Assembly (NCBI RefSeq): GCF_050624435.1 | Contig: NC_134535.1 | Coordinates: 126,901,731 to 126,965,730, forward strand | DNA length: 64,000 nucleotides | Direction: 5' to 3' | DNA from: Tenrec ecaudatus | Taxonomy: Eukaryota; Chordata; Mammalia; Afrosoricida; Tenrecidae | Part shown: positions 10,804 to 20,899 of the stretch, one piece after another | Layout: every line of letters begins with the position of its first letter | Numbering within the stretch: the first letter of the stretch is position 1 | Made by a program: the position numbers and the translations under genes | The notes under the pieces: model-generated | The model's input: only the letters and a program-made list of their open reading frames with translations | The model's database searches: none | What the model was told of the DNA's origin: nothing

Positions 10804-11070
10804 TTGTGATGCATGTAACTACTGAATATGCATGTCTCATGCTACCTATAAATGTCCCAAGATAGTAAAGTTTCTCTCTCTCTTCTCCCAGTTCCATGTG
10901 GACCATCAAGAGGGGCTGAGGTGAGCATGCGACCATACATGTGTCTGTCTCCTTTACTGTACTCGCCTATCTTTCCTATACTCTTTGACTTTACAATAAT
11001 CTTTATATGTTATCACCATACAATTGCACCATCTGGCCCTTTGGTTGTTGGAGGCTGGCTTCCTCTGACA
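10804..11070 (+). mobile_element. partial family-X solo LTR inside L1
   Basis: Shares its downstream half with the 17026-17696 LTR: the gtggaccatcaag region, gctgaggtgagcatgc, and the end ggctggcttcctctgaca. The upstream part is different and short. It is a fossil. Confidence 0.6.
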
Positions 11071-11197
11071 TATATGAAAAACATAAAACTTTTAGAAAAT
11101 AGCAGAAAAACATCCAGAGTTCTTAGACTGGACACCCAAAGTACAGCCCGTAAAAGGACAATTGATAAATTAGACCTTATCAAAATTTATAACTTCT

Positions 11198-11720
11198 TGT
11201 GTTAGTCTGGGTAGACTAGAGAAACAAATCCAGGGAGACTCATATATGTATAGGAAAGAGCTTTATTTAGGAAAGAGTATATATTAAGGAAACATCCCAG
11301 CAAAAAGTAAATAAATAAAAAGAAAGAAAACATCCCAGCCCAATCCAGATCAAGTCCATAAGTCCGATATTAGCCCATATGTCTGATACCAGTCTGTAAA
11401 TGCCTCTTCAGACTCAAGCAGCACATGCAATGATGCCGAATGCAGGAAGATCACAGGCTGGTGGGTGGAAATCCTGTGGGTCCAGTGGCAGTGGAAGCAT
11501 CTCCAGGGCTTTGGTTGCCATCAGCGTGGCTCCATGTGGCTTGTCAACAGGAAAGTGAAGCAGAGAGAGTGTGTGCCCCACCTCCAGGGAGGAAGAGAAG
11601 TCCCAGAATCCTCTTGAGAAGGCCACACCCGCAAGGAAGGATCACCAGGCTGTGACCTGGTTGACCGGCTAGACAACCCCTTCATTCTTATCAAGTTGAC
11701 GTGAAATCGTGTAACGACCA
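11198..11720 (-). mobile_element. ERVL-type (MLT2-like) solo LTR inside L1
   Basis: Minus-oriented LTR beginning tgtgttagtctgggtagact on this strand, with the family body (gtggctccatgtggcttgtc). L1 sequence resumes on the far side, so the insertion postdates the L1. It is a fossil without coding sequence. Confidence 0.7.
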
Positions 11721-12049
11721 TGAAAGACCCGTGAAGAGGGTCAAAAAGAGAAGGACTAAAACCACAAACCATGTAATTGACCAAGAACTTCTATTTAGAC
11801 TAGTCAAGGAACTCTCTAGACTCCAAAGTTTAAAAAATAAAATTCATCTAGAAAATGGGCAAAAGCCGTGAACAGGCATTTCACCAAAGAGGATGCACAA
11901 ATTAAAAACAAATACACAAAAATATGTCAACCTCACTAGCCATTGGAGAAATGAAATTTAAATGCACAATCTCCATCACAACGATTAAGGTAACAGAGTT
12001 AGGCACTTGCAATATTGGATTTTCATCTGCAGAAGAATGAAACAGGACC

Positions 12050-12690
12050 TATGAAAAAACAGGGACCAACTTCAGGGCCCTATTATAGGGCAGAGGCATA
12101 CTGTTAAGCATCACAAAGGAAAGCATGCACAGTCAAAGACAAAATAGATGCCTGGGACCTACAAAAAATGAGACACCTGTGTGCACCAGAAACTTTCATC
12201 AAAAGAGTTTATAAGAAAGCCCAAACCCAGGGTCCCCACTTGGATGAAGCCTCTGGTGAACCCCTCTGACCATTGAGCAGGAATGTGAAGAGCCTTGTTG
12301 TCCAACAGAGGGCGGTGGAAACTGTACTCGGCAGATGCAGGCAGGCTAAAATTTAACACCTTATCACTTATTCTCCCTTTTGACCAATCTTAAATCTGGT
12401 CTAGTTTGTATTATCCTTTCAACTGAGGTTTTTCTATATTTTATTTTGTTATATATTTTTTTCTTTTTGTGTTTTTTTCTCTATATTAAATCCAGGATAG
12501 GTAAATCTAGAGAGACAGTAACTGGATGAATAGTTTCTTGGCGTTATGGCCAGGGAGGGAGAGGCTCATGGGACGGGGAGGTCATGTAACAAATACAAGA
12601 AAGAAGGGGATGTTCTAAAATTGATTGCAGTGATGACTGTACAACTGCTTTTAAGATGTTTATAAACTACTCAAAAAAGAGTTAAGAAAA
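12050..12690 (+). mobile_element. LINE-B 3' region fragment
   Basis: Shares blocks with 21720-22400, 27228-27890 and 59040-59520: the cctctggtgaacccctctgacc block, the ccaggataggtaaatctaga block and the attgattgcagtgatgactg block. It is a 3' UTR-like LINE region of unassigned clade. Confidence 0.5.
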
Positions 12691-13000
12691 GAGTAAATAA
12701 AAGAACCCACAGACGGGGGATGGTGGGAGGAAATCTTTGGCAACAATCCAACAGACAAAGGATTAATCTCTAAAATCTCTAGGAAACTGCAATATCTCAG
12801 TAGAGGACATACACAAACAGTTCAACAAAAATGACCTCCAAATGGCTAACAAACAAAAGAAGAAAATGCTCGGAGATCTGGAGCCACCTGGAGATGCAAA
12901 TCAAAACCACAGTGAGGCCACAGTTTCAAAAGACAGCAAACACCAAATGGTGGAGAGGGTGCTCAGGGATTGGAATCCTCATCCAGTGTTGATCCAGAAA
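12690..13000 (+). mobile_element. L1 LINE fragment
   Basis: Typical end-of-ORF2 L1 wording: ccaacagacaaaggattaat, aatggctaacaaacaaaaga, and gagatgcaaatcaaaaccac. Diverged. Confidence 0.75.
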
Positions 13001-13002
13001 CT

Positions 13003-13085
13003 CCAAACTCCCTGCCAGCAAGTTGACCCCGAGCACAGCAACCCTATGGAACAGAGTAGCACTGCCCCCAGAGAGTCTCCGAGAA
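13003..13085 (-). repeat. AfroSINE tail fragment
   Basis: Contains cagcaaccctatggaacaga, the reverse complement of the AfroSINE tail. Confidence 0.6.
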
Positions 13086-13099
13086 TGTAACTCTCTTTC

Positions 13100-14040
13100 T
13101 TTCTCTTCTTTTGTGACATTGGTTTATTAAGGGGCCTTACCAGTATTCCTAAACAATAAACAATGGGAAACCAGAGGGTACAAAGAAACACATTATGGAT
13201 AGTCAGACAAAGACACCCTTCATTCTGCTTATTGGTTTTATAAAGCCAATGCATAATACTTACGTTCAATTCAATTTCTTATTAAACAAACATTTTTGCA
13301 TAAGCTGCATTCTCCTTATCTTTCTGGGCCTTTATCTTTTGCTTGACTTTCAGTGATTCTGCCTGGAGAGCTTCATCTTCGGGGGGTATCTCCTGAGCTT
13401 TCTTGGGATCAGTTAGTGCTGGATCATAGTCTTTTAAGCATTGCCACCCTTGAGCTCTGAGATACAGTCCTTTGGTATTTGCTGGATCTAGTTTAAGAGC
13501 CTCCAAACAGCTGTCAAGTGCTCCCTGCAAATCGGGCATCTTTAGTTTACAAGCTCCAATATTTAGCACACAGCTTAAAGCTGTAGCCTATAGCTTGGCT
13601 CCATCATCTTTCTCAATAACAAAACCTGAACCTTCTACCTTAAAACGTTTGCATACTTCTTTAGGGCCATCTCCCAGTTCTGGGGGTTTTAAAAAAACAT
13701 TTCCAGTGGTTTGGTTTTTTTTAAGCCTGTTACCAATAAAATTTATCTATATCCTTTGAATCTATCTCAGCATCCTCAGGAAAATCCAGATGACTGTCAC
13801 CAGAGCCATTTTGGAGACTATTCCCCAATCTTCCTCTTCTTTCAATTCTCCGCATTCTGCAACAACGCAGCATGTGTTTCCCCTTCCACTTCTATATTTT
13901 TATTTTCCAGTAGCCTTGTCACACCCAATCCTTTAATAACTCGGCCAAATACCACACATTTACCGTCTAAATGGAGAGCTTTGTTAAATAACTGGGAACC
14001 ATTTGTACTGGGTCCTGCATATATTGGACCATTGTGCTGC
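13100..14040 (-). pseudogene. PPID: processed pseudogene of PPID (cyclophilin 40)
   Basis: The minus strand reads intronless PPID sequence. The TPR region is clear: VLNIGACKLKM near 13560, SCLEALKLDPANTKGLYLRA, and the C-terminus QKIKAQKDKENAAYAKMF followed by a stop at 13287. Upstream on the minus strand lie [17 protein letters not shown] and GDSHLDFPEDAEI from the cyclophilin part. A 3' UTR with AATAAA (complement near 13120) follows. The copy is 5'-truncated near residue 130 of the parent and has several frame breaks between the two domains. The lack of introns and the retained 3' UTR mark it as an LINE-mediated retrocopy. PPID is a peptidyl-prolyl isomerase and HSP90 cochaperone; this copy is not expected to make it. 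Confidence 0.92.
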
Positions 14041-14055
14041 TGCTTTAGCTAGTTC

Positions 14056-15156
14056 TCTGCTTCAACCTGTGTACCACACTACCTGTGAGGCAAGCCAACC
14101 CATGGCTTATGTTGCTAGAGCTTGAAGCTCCTTCAAAACCTGCTTCCCATGCTGCTCATCCACACATCTCTTGAGCTTGAGGCTGGTGATCCTGTTGCCG
14201 TGCACTGCTTGAGTTTGAGATCCCATCTGGGCCTGCTTCAATAAGCTCTGGAGCTACTGGCTGTTGCTGACCCACCCTGCTGCTTGCCGCCTGTGGACAG
14301 ACTCTGCTGTCTGCTTCTTTGACCTTGGACCCAGGATTCCAGGAGTTGAAGGACTTCCAATATATTAACTATTCCATGAAAGTGAGTTGAACTGAACCCT
14401 CTGTACTGCTGTGTAGACTAATTAGCTGTTATATTACTTCTCATTATTATATTCTTAAAAAAATCTTTTTATTGGGGCTCATAAGGCTCTTATACATCAA
14501 TTGAGCAAAGCACCCTTATACATTCGTTGCACTCGTCATTCTCATAATTCACCTTCCACTTGGGTTCCTGGAATCAGCTCGGTTTCCCTTTTTCCCCCAT
14601 CCCCCTCCCTCCCCGATACCACCCCTGGTCCCTTGATAGTTTATAAATAATTATTATATCTTATCTTACACTCCCCGGCGTCTCCCCTCACTCGCCTCCC
14701 CATTGCCCATCTCCCAGAGAGGAGGTTACACATAGATCTCCGAGATCGGTTCTCCCTTTCTACACCCCCTTCCCTCCTGGTGTCGCCACTCCTTCCGCTG
14801 GTGTTGAGGGGTTCGTCTGTCCTAGGGGCTCATACAACTCTTATCATAGTCCATACATATACATACATCAATTGTATAAAGCACATCCATACATTCCCTG
14901 CCCCAATCATTCTCAAAGCATTTGCTCTCCACTTAAGCCCTTTGCATCAGGTCCTCTTTTTTTTTTCCCTCCCTCCCCGCTCCCCTCTCATTATTATATT
15001 CTTATATAGGTTTATAAACTATAGGTTATATACACACATATAAACCTATACATATTTATAGGTTGGTATTTATATCCATATACATGTGTGGATAGGTTTA
15101 TACATATAATCATAAGTGTCCTGGTTTCCTTTCTCTAGAGAACCCTGCCTAACACA
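14056..15156 (+). mobile_element. probable ERVL-type LTR, split by a retroposon
   Basis: The right end ttctctagagaaccctgcctaacaca (core ctagagaaccctgcctaac) is the MLT2/ERVL LTR 3' end. The left edge is uncertain because it abuts the PPID copy. A 528-bp retroposon lies inside at 14458-14985. It is a fossil. Confidence 0.5.
14458..14985 (-). mobile_element. LINE-A derived dimeric retroposon with 19-bp target duplication
   Basis: Minus-oriented LINE-A 3' sequence flanked by perfect tctcattattatattctta at 14439-14457 and 14986-15004. It contains two LINE-A 3' ends, one at the right-hand (minus 3') edge near 14458 and a second one internal near 14817. It is therefore a head-to-tail dimer of tail segments. 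Confidence 0.8.
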
Positions 15157-15334
15157 AGGGGCACCCTTGGTGATATGGATTGGCCCACTAGTAGCAACAA
15201 TAGACTGAACCGTGTTAGTGATTGTGAGGATGATAGGACTGGGTGACATTTTGGTCTTTAAGTTGGCAGGAATTAGGGTCAACCAGACAACAGCTGTCTA
15301 CCTTTCTATCTCAGCTCTCAGTAGCTAATTGCAG

Positions 15335-15500
15335 TGGGTAGTTTGAAGCTCACCACGTTACTCTTCAGGGGAAAGATGTGCCAGTCTGCTCCCCAAAAGG
15401 TTCCCCTTGGAAACTCCATGCAGTTCCATCCATGCTGTCCTACAAGGTTGCTATGAGTAGGAATTGACTCCATAGCTATTTGTTTGTTTGTTTATCTGTC
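15335..15500 (+). repeat. AfroSINE
   Basis: Plus-strand body and tail: agatgtgccagtctgctccc, then ggttgctatgagtaggaat. It ends in a tttg repeat. Confidence 0.75.
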
Positions 15501-15509
15501 TATCTAGAA

Positions 15510-15701
15510 CAGCAGTTCTCAACCCCTGGGTCGCTACTCCTTTGGGGCTCCAGCGACCTTTTCACAGGGGTCGCCTGACTCATAACAGTAGTAAAACGAC
15601 AGTGATGAAGTAGCAACGAAACTCATTTGATGATTGGGGGTCACCGCCATATGAGGAACTCTATTAAAGGGTCACGGCATGAGGAAGGTTGAGAACCACT
15701 G
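15510..15701 (+). mobile_element. SPIN non-autonomous hAT transposon (MITE)
   Basis: 192 bp with hAT terminal inverted repeats cagcagttctcaacc and gagaaccactg. The inside is SPIN-specific (ttcacaggggtcgcctgact; agtgatgaagtagcaacga). Flanks atctagaa (15502-15509) and ctctagaa (15702-15709) form an 8-bp target duplication with one mismatch. SPIN is known for horizontal spread among tetrapods, including tenrec. Confidence 0.9.
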
Positions 15702-15704
15702 CTC

Positions 15705-15855
15705 TAGAAGAAGCTGTAGTGGCTCAGCAGTTAAGCTCTTGGCTGTGGACTAAGCTCTCGGTGGCTTGAGTCCACTTCTGTAAAGGCTGGGGCTGCTTAC
15801 TCTGCCCTAGCGGTCACTAGGGGTTGGAATGGCCCCACGGCAGTGGTTTGGTTCT
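15705..15855 (+). repeat. AfroSINE
   Basis: Plus-strand copy from gtagtggctcagcagttaag to the tail ggggttggaatggcccc. Confidence 0.7.
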
Positions 15856-16029
15856 TTTGGATTTATATGTCCACACGTCTGTAGATCTCAAGAGTACTAT
15901 GCTTGGGAAAATCAAGTTAGGAGCGGGGATCGGGAGCATGCTTGTCTTGAGAAGACAAATGCACGCTTGTTAATAGAAACAAGGGGAGGACCAACTTCCT
16001 AGTGGGGAAAATGACCGAGGAGACTTGTT

Positions 16030-16610
16030 TGTTTTCATTTTATTGGGGCCTCATGCTACTCTTGTCACAACCCACACATGTACACATGTTGCCTTCCTTC
16101 TTTTCTAGACCTTTACTTTCTATCGAGCCCTTGGGATCAGCTCTTTTATGCCCCTCACCCCCAGAGCCCCTCCCTTGATAGACTGTACAATGTTATTGTT
16201 TTCATATCACACCGACCGCTGTCTCCCTTCCCCCATGGTTTCTGTAGTTCTTCCCCCTGGAGAGGGGTGGATGGTTATGTGTTGATCATTGAGATCGCTT
16301 CCCCCTTCTCCCTCCCTCTTCCCCTTTCCCCCCTACCCTTCTGGTATCACTATTCCCACTCCTGTTCCTGGAATCTGTGTGTCGTGAGCTCCCATCTCTT
16401 ATCTGTACCTGTGTACATGTTCCGGTCTAGTCTGTACTGAGAAGCAGCACTGGGGTCATGGTAGTGGGGTGTGAGGAAGTCTCAAGGAACCAGAGGAATA
16501 TAGTATTTTATCAATGTTTTATTGCACCCTGGTGACTCATCCCTTCCCTGTGGCCCCTCTGTGGGGAGATTGTTCCACTGTCTACTAGATGGACTTTGGA
16601 TCACTGCCCC
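16030..16610 (-). mobile_element. LINE-A 3' region
   Basis: Minus-oriented LINE-A tail beginning attttattggggcctcatgc on this strand, running into the family's C/T-rich block and on to ctactagatggactttggg. Confidence 0.75.
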
Positions 16611-17025
16611 AACCCCCATCATTCTCAAAAGACTAACAATACTTTTACGGACTCCCACGTGAGAGTATGTCTGGCTCTATGCTCCTAATAAGGCACCTTG
16701 GTCCGAGTCTCTGTGCACCCCTGGGGACCCCTGCCATGTGCTATAGAGCACTAGGACATTAAACCCTGGATCGCCAAGGCATACAACACGCTCCAAAGGC
16801 CATACAAGAGAGATACAATGTGGAAACCCCACTAGGTGAATTAGGCTCTACATCAAACATACCTGTAACCCGAGGGCTTAAGACTGAAACGACACGATGC
16901 ATGAAGAAGCAGAGACACTTACGCCAAGAGTATGGAGTTGTCGGTAGGCAGACTAACATTCACTGCCCTACTTGCTCTGTGAAGAAATGTCTTATTTTCG
17001 TAGACCTGTGTCTGACATTGTCAGT
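16611..17025. other. unassigned sequence before LTR
   Basis: No gene or repeat recognised. A possible open frame (16820-17095) resembles no family. Confidence 0.4.
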
Positions 17026-17696
17026 TGTGAGATACAGAAGGATTTCTCCCAAGCCGTCTCCCCTAAATATATGCCAGACAGCTGCTTGCGAATGACTATA
17101 CACTTGGAGGTCATCAGAAGTAGATCAGGGGTCATTCTCCCTAAGAGCTATCAGCCATCTAGAGCAAGCAGTCACCACTGTTTATCCCACAACAAGTAGG
17201 GCCCACTCCCTTCTGATAAGGATAATAGTTGTCTGTGTCCTTGTAGGAGACCCCAGAGAGGTCAAACTCATCCAAGGATGACCAAGGTTAGGCTGCCATC
17301 CTGACTCTAGGATCCGCCCATCTTGTCACATGTATACCCCCAATCCCTCTTCTTCCTATTGCATGTATTTCCCTAGACCACCCCCTCTCATTACTGTATT
17401 ACCTATAGGACAGCCCCTTCCTGTGACGTATGTCCTCATCTGTAATTAGGGGTTTGCATGTCCCCAGAGAAGATAAAAGCCTGGGCTAGCATTAAAGATC
17501 TCTCTCCCTCCACGTGGACCACCAAGTGAGGCTGAGGTGAGCATGCTACTATGAAATGTGTTTGACTCCATTATTTCAATCTCTCTTCTATCTCTCATGC
17601 TCTCTATAACTTTACTATGATCTTTACTTATTATCGCTGTACAATTGCGCCTACCGGACCCCGTAATGATGTGCTAGGGGCTGGCTTCCCCTGACA
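17026..17696 (+). mobile_element. family-X solo LTR with perfect 6-bp duplication
   Basis: A 671-bp LTR, the fullest copy of this family here. It starts tgtgagatac and ends cttcccctgaca. It has a TATA-like region (agataaaagcctgg at 17470), a nearby attaaag polyadenylation-like signal, and the ccacgtggaccacc block. Flanks gtcagt at 17020-17025 and 17697-17702 match perfectly. The 6-bp size fits ERVK-type integration. It is a fossil. Confidence 0.8.
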
Positions 17697-17734
17697 GTCA
17701 GTGAATATTATTGTAAGTCTTTTTTTTTTTTTTT

Positions 17735-19400
17735 AAATTTTAACAATTTATTGGGGCTCAAACAATTCTTTTCACAGTTCATATATATACATACATCAAT
17801 TGTATAAAGCATATCTGTACAGTCTTTGCCCTAATCATTTTTTTCTCTTTTCTTCTTTTACATTTTATTAGGAACTCATACAACTCTTACCACAATCCAT
17901 ACATATACATACATCAATTGTATAAAGCACATCCATACATTCCCTGCCCCAATCATTCTCAAGGCATTTGCTCTCCACTTAAGCCCCTTGCATCAGGTCC
18001 TCTTTTTTTTTCCCCTCCTCCCTCCCCATTCCCCCCTCCCTCATATTGCCCTTGGTAATTTATACATCGTTGTTTTGTCATATCTTGCCCTATCCGGAGT
18101 CTCCCTTCCCCCCTTCTCTGCTGTCCCTCTCCCAGGGAAGAGGTCACATGTGGATCCTTGTAATCAGTTCCCCCTTTCCAACCCACTCACCCTCCACTCT
18201 CCCAGCATCGTCCCTCACACCCTTGGTCCTGACGGTATCATCCACCCTGGATTCCCTGTACCTCCAACCCTCATATGCACCAGTGTACAGCCTCTGTCCT
18301 ATCCAGCCCTGCAAGGTAGAATTCGGATCATGGTAGTTGGGGGGAGGAAGCATCCAGGATCCGGGGGAAAGCTGTGTTCTTCATTGATACTACCTCACAC
18401 CCTAATTAACCCATCTCCTCTCCTAAACCCCTCTATGAGGGGATCTCCATTGGTCGACACTTGGGCCTTGGGTCTCCACTCTGCACTTCCCCCTTCATTT
18501 AATATGATATATATATACATATATATACATACATATATACATATACACACATATACACATACATACACACACTTATATCTTTTTTTTTTTTTTTGCATGA
18601 TGCCTTATACCTGGTCCCTTGGGCACCTCGTGATCGCACTGGCCGGTGTGCTTCTTCCATGTGGGCTTATTTGCTTCTGAGCTAGATGGCCGCTTGTTCA
18701 CCTTCAAGCCTTTAAGACCCCAGACACTATCTCTTTTGATAGCCGGGCACCATCAGCTTTCTTCACCACATTTGCTTATGCACCCATTTGTCTTCAGCGA
18801 TCCTATTATGGAGGTGTGCAGTCAATGATATGATTTTTTGTTCTTTGATGCCTGGTAACTGATCCCTTTGGGACCACTCGCTCACTCAGGCTGGTGTGTT
18901 CTTCCATGTGGACTTTGTTGCTTCTGAGCTAGATGGCCGCTTGTTTATCTTCAAGCCTTTAAGACCCCAGTCACTATCTCTTTTGATAGCCGGGCACCAT
19001 CAGCTTTCTTCACCACATTTACTTGTTCACACACTTTGGCTCCAGCCGTTGTGTCGGGAGAGTGAGCATCATAGAGTTCCAATTTAATAAAAGAAGGTAT
19101 TCATGCATTGAGGGAGTGTTTGAGTAGAGGCCCAAGGTCCTTCCGCCACCTTAATACTTGACCTATAAATATAGACACATAGATCTATTTCCTCATCCTC
19201 CTATATATATTTGCATGTACATGTCTTTGTCTAGACCTCCATGAATGCCCTTTGACTCCTAGCTCTTTCCTCCAGCTCCCTTGACTTTCCTCCTGCCCTA
19301 CTACCATGCTTCATCGCCACCTGGGCTAGAGTATACCTCTTCTCTAAGCAACCTTACCCTTGATCATTTCCCACCAGGCCTGCCACTCCCACTTTTTTAA
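17735..19400 (-). mobile_element. LINE-A 3' region with internal duplication
   Basis: Long minus-oriented LINE-A 3' region starting aatttattggggctcaaaca. A second LINE-A end lies at about 17865. An AT/ACAT microsatellite occurs at 18505-18575. A ~250-bp segment occurs twice, at about 18598-18847 and 18848-19070. The long open frame at 17988-18680 is low-complexity LINE sequence, not a gene. Confidence 0.75.
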
Positions 19401-19529
19401 TTATTGTAAGTTTTGCTTGACCACCAACTCCCATTGTTTGTATAAACACAATTTATTCAGTACAAGTCAACAATTCTTATATGGTGACTGAAGTTAGCCT
19501 ACACTTGTTCTAGCTCCTTTCTTTTATTT

Positions 19530-20890
19530 TAGAATCATTTTATTGGGGGCTCGTACAACTCATCACAATCCATACATGTATCCATTGTGTCAAGCACATT
19601 TGTACATTTTTTGTCATCATTCTCAAAATATTTGCTTTCTACTCGAGCTCTTGGTATCGGCTCCTCATTTCCCCCCTCCCCCAACCCCCTCCCCCAACCC
19701 CCTCCCTCATGAACCCTTGATAATTTTTTAATTACTATTATTTTGTCAAGTCTTAGACTGTCCGACGTCTTCCTTCACCCATTATTCTGTTTGTCCCCCA
19801 GGGAGGAGGTTATATGTAGATCCCTGTAATCAGTTCCCCTTCTCTACCCTACCCTCCCTCCACCCTCCTGGTATCACCACTCTCACCACTGGTTCTGCAG
19901 GTTTCATCTGTTCTGGATTCCCTGTTTCCAGTTGTTCCTATCTGTATCAGCTTATACCCTCTGGTCTAGCCAGACTTGTAAGGTAGAATTGGGATCATGA
20001 TAGTGGGGCGGGGGGTGGGAGGAAGCATTTAGGAACTAGAGGAAAGTTGTATGTTTTATCATTGCTACATCGCACCGTGACTGGCTTGTCTCCTCCCTGT
20101 TAGGTTTCTCTCTCCGGCCTAAATCTCAGCCTCGGTCCTTAGCTCCACGCGAGAAAGATTTCACGCCGAAGCCGGGCTCGTGATCCAAGTGAATTTAATG
20201 AAAGTTCAAAGAAGCATCAGGTTTTATGCGGCACCCATAGGATTCCTTTGACCTTGCGGCCTGGCAGAGACTGCTCCGGGACACGCAAGCATCTCTCCCC
20301 TCCCATGAAGATGACCAGACCACCCAAGCAAGACCCTCTCCCTCTCGGTTCCTGCCTTCTTAAGGGTTCCTGGGGGAGGCGTGGTGAACGACCCCAGGTC
20401 TATCCCATTGGCTGAATTGCAATCACCCGGCCCAGGTGGGCTGCTCCAGGTGTAACGCCCATCTGGGCCCACCGGCGGGAAAATCCAGCTTTTGTCTTTT
20501 GCTGGCTCTCCTGGGCATGCGTAAATGGATGGACTTCCCAATTCCCTAGGCTAAGCTACCTAACATCCCCTCGACCCTTCTGTAAGAGGATGTCCAGTTG
20601 TCTACAGATGGACTTTGGGTCCCCACTCCACACTCCCCTTCATTCACAATGATTTGATTTTTTTCCTCTTTGATGCCTGATACCTGATCCTATTGACACC
20701 TCATGATCACACAGGCTGGTGTGCTTCTTCCATGTGGGCTTTGTTGCTTCTGAGCTAGATGGCCACTTGTTTACCATCAAACCTTTAATAACCCAGATGC
20801 TATATCTTTTGATCGCCGGGCACCATCAGCTTTCTTCACCACATTTGCTTTTGCACTGCTTTGTCTTCAGTGATCATTTCAGGAAGGTGA
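19530..20890 (-). mobile_element. LINE-A 3' region split by an LTR
   Basis: Minus-oriented LINE-A from tttattgggggctcgtacaa to the block ending ggcaccatcagctttcttca. It is interrupted by a 468-bp LTR at 20098-20565. Confidence 0.75.
20098..20565 (-). mobile_element. solo LTR with 4-bp duplication (ERV1-like)
   Basis: The ends tgttaggt and acctaaca are inverted repeats of each other. It is flanked by tccc on both sides (20094-20097, 20566-20569). A 4-bp duplication fits gammaretrovirus-like ERV1. On the minus strand cattaaa may be the polyadenylation signal. It interrupts LINE-A and so is younger than that copy. It is a fossil. Confidence 0.7.
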
Positions 20891-20899
20891 CTAGCTCCC

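Larger units (their letters stand above)
10545..12050 (+). mobile_element. L1 LINE fragment carrying two LTR insertions
   Basis: Plus-strand L1 ORF2 remnants surround the LTRs. The 10560-10800 part resembles the region before the ORF2 end. The stretch at 11140-11200 encodes IDKLDLIKIYNF, matching the L1 ORF2 phrase IDKWDLIKLKSF. From 11721 to about 11990 comes the post-ORF2 phrase with agaaaatgggcaaaagc and ttcaccaaagaggatg. Frames are broken and the copy is old, since it predates both LTRs. Confidence 0.75.

Noticed and set aside
13100-14040. PPID as a live gene
   Set aside because: Intronless, 5'-truncated, broken frames, and bounded by repeats.
17988-18680. 230-codon plus-strand frame
   Set aside because: Antisense LINE-A 3' region with microsatellite; the same pieces recur in other LINE-A copies with broken frames.
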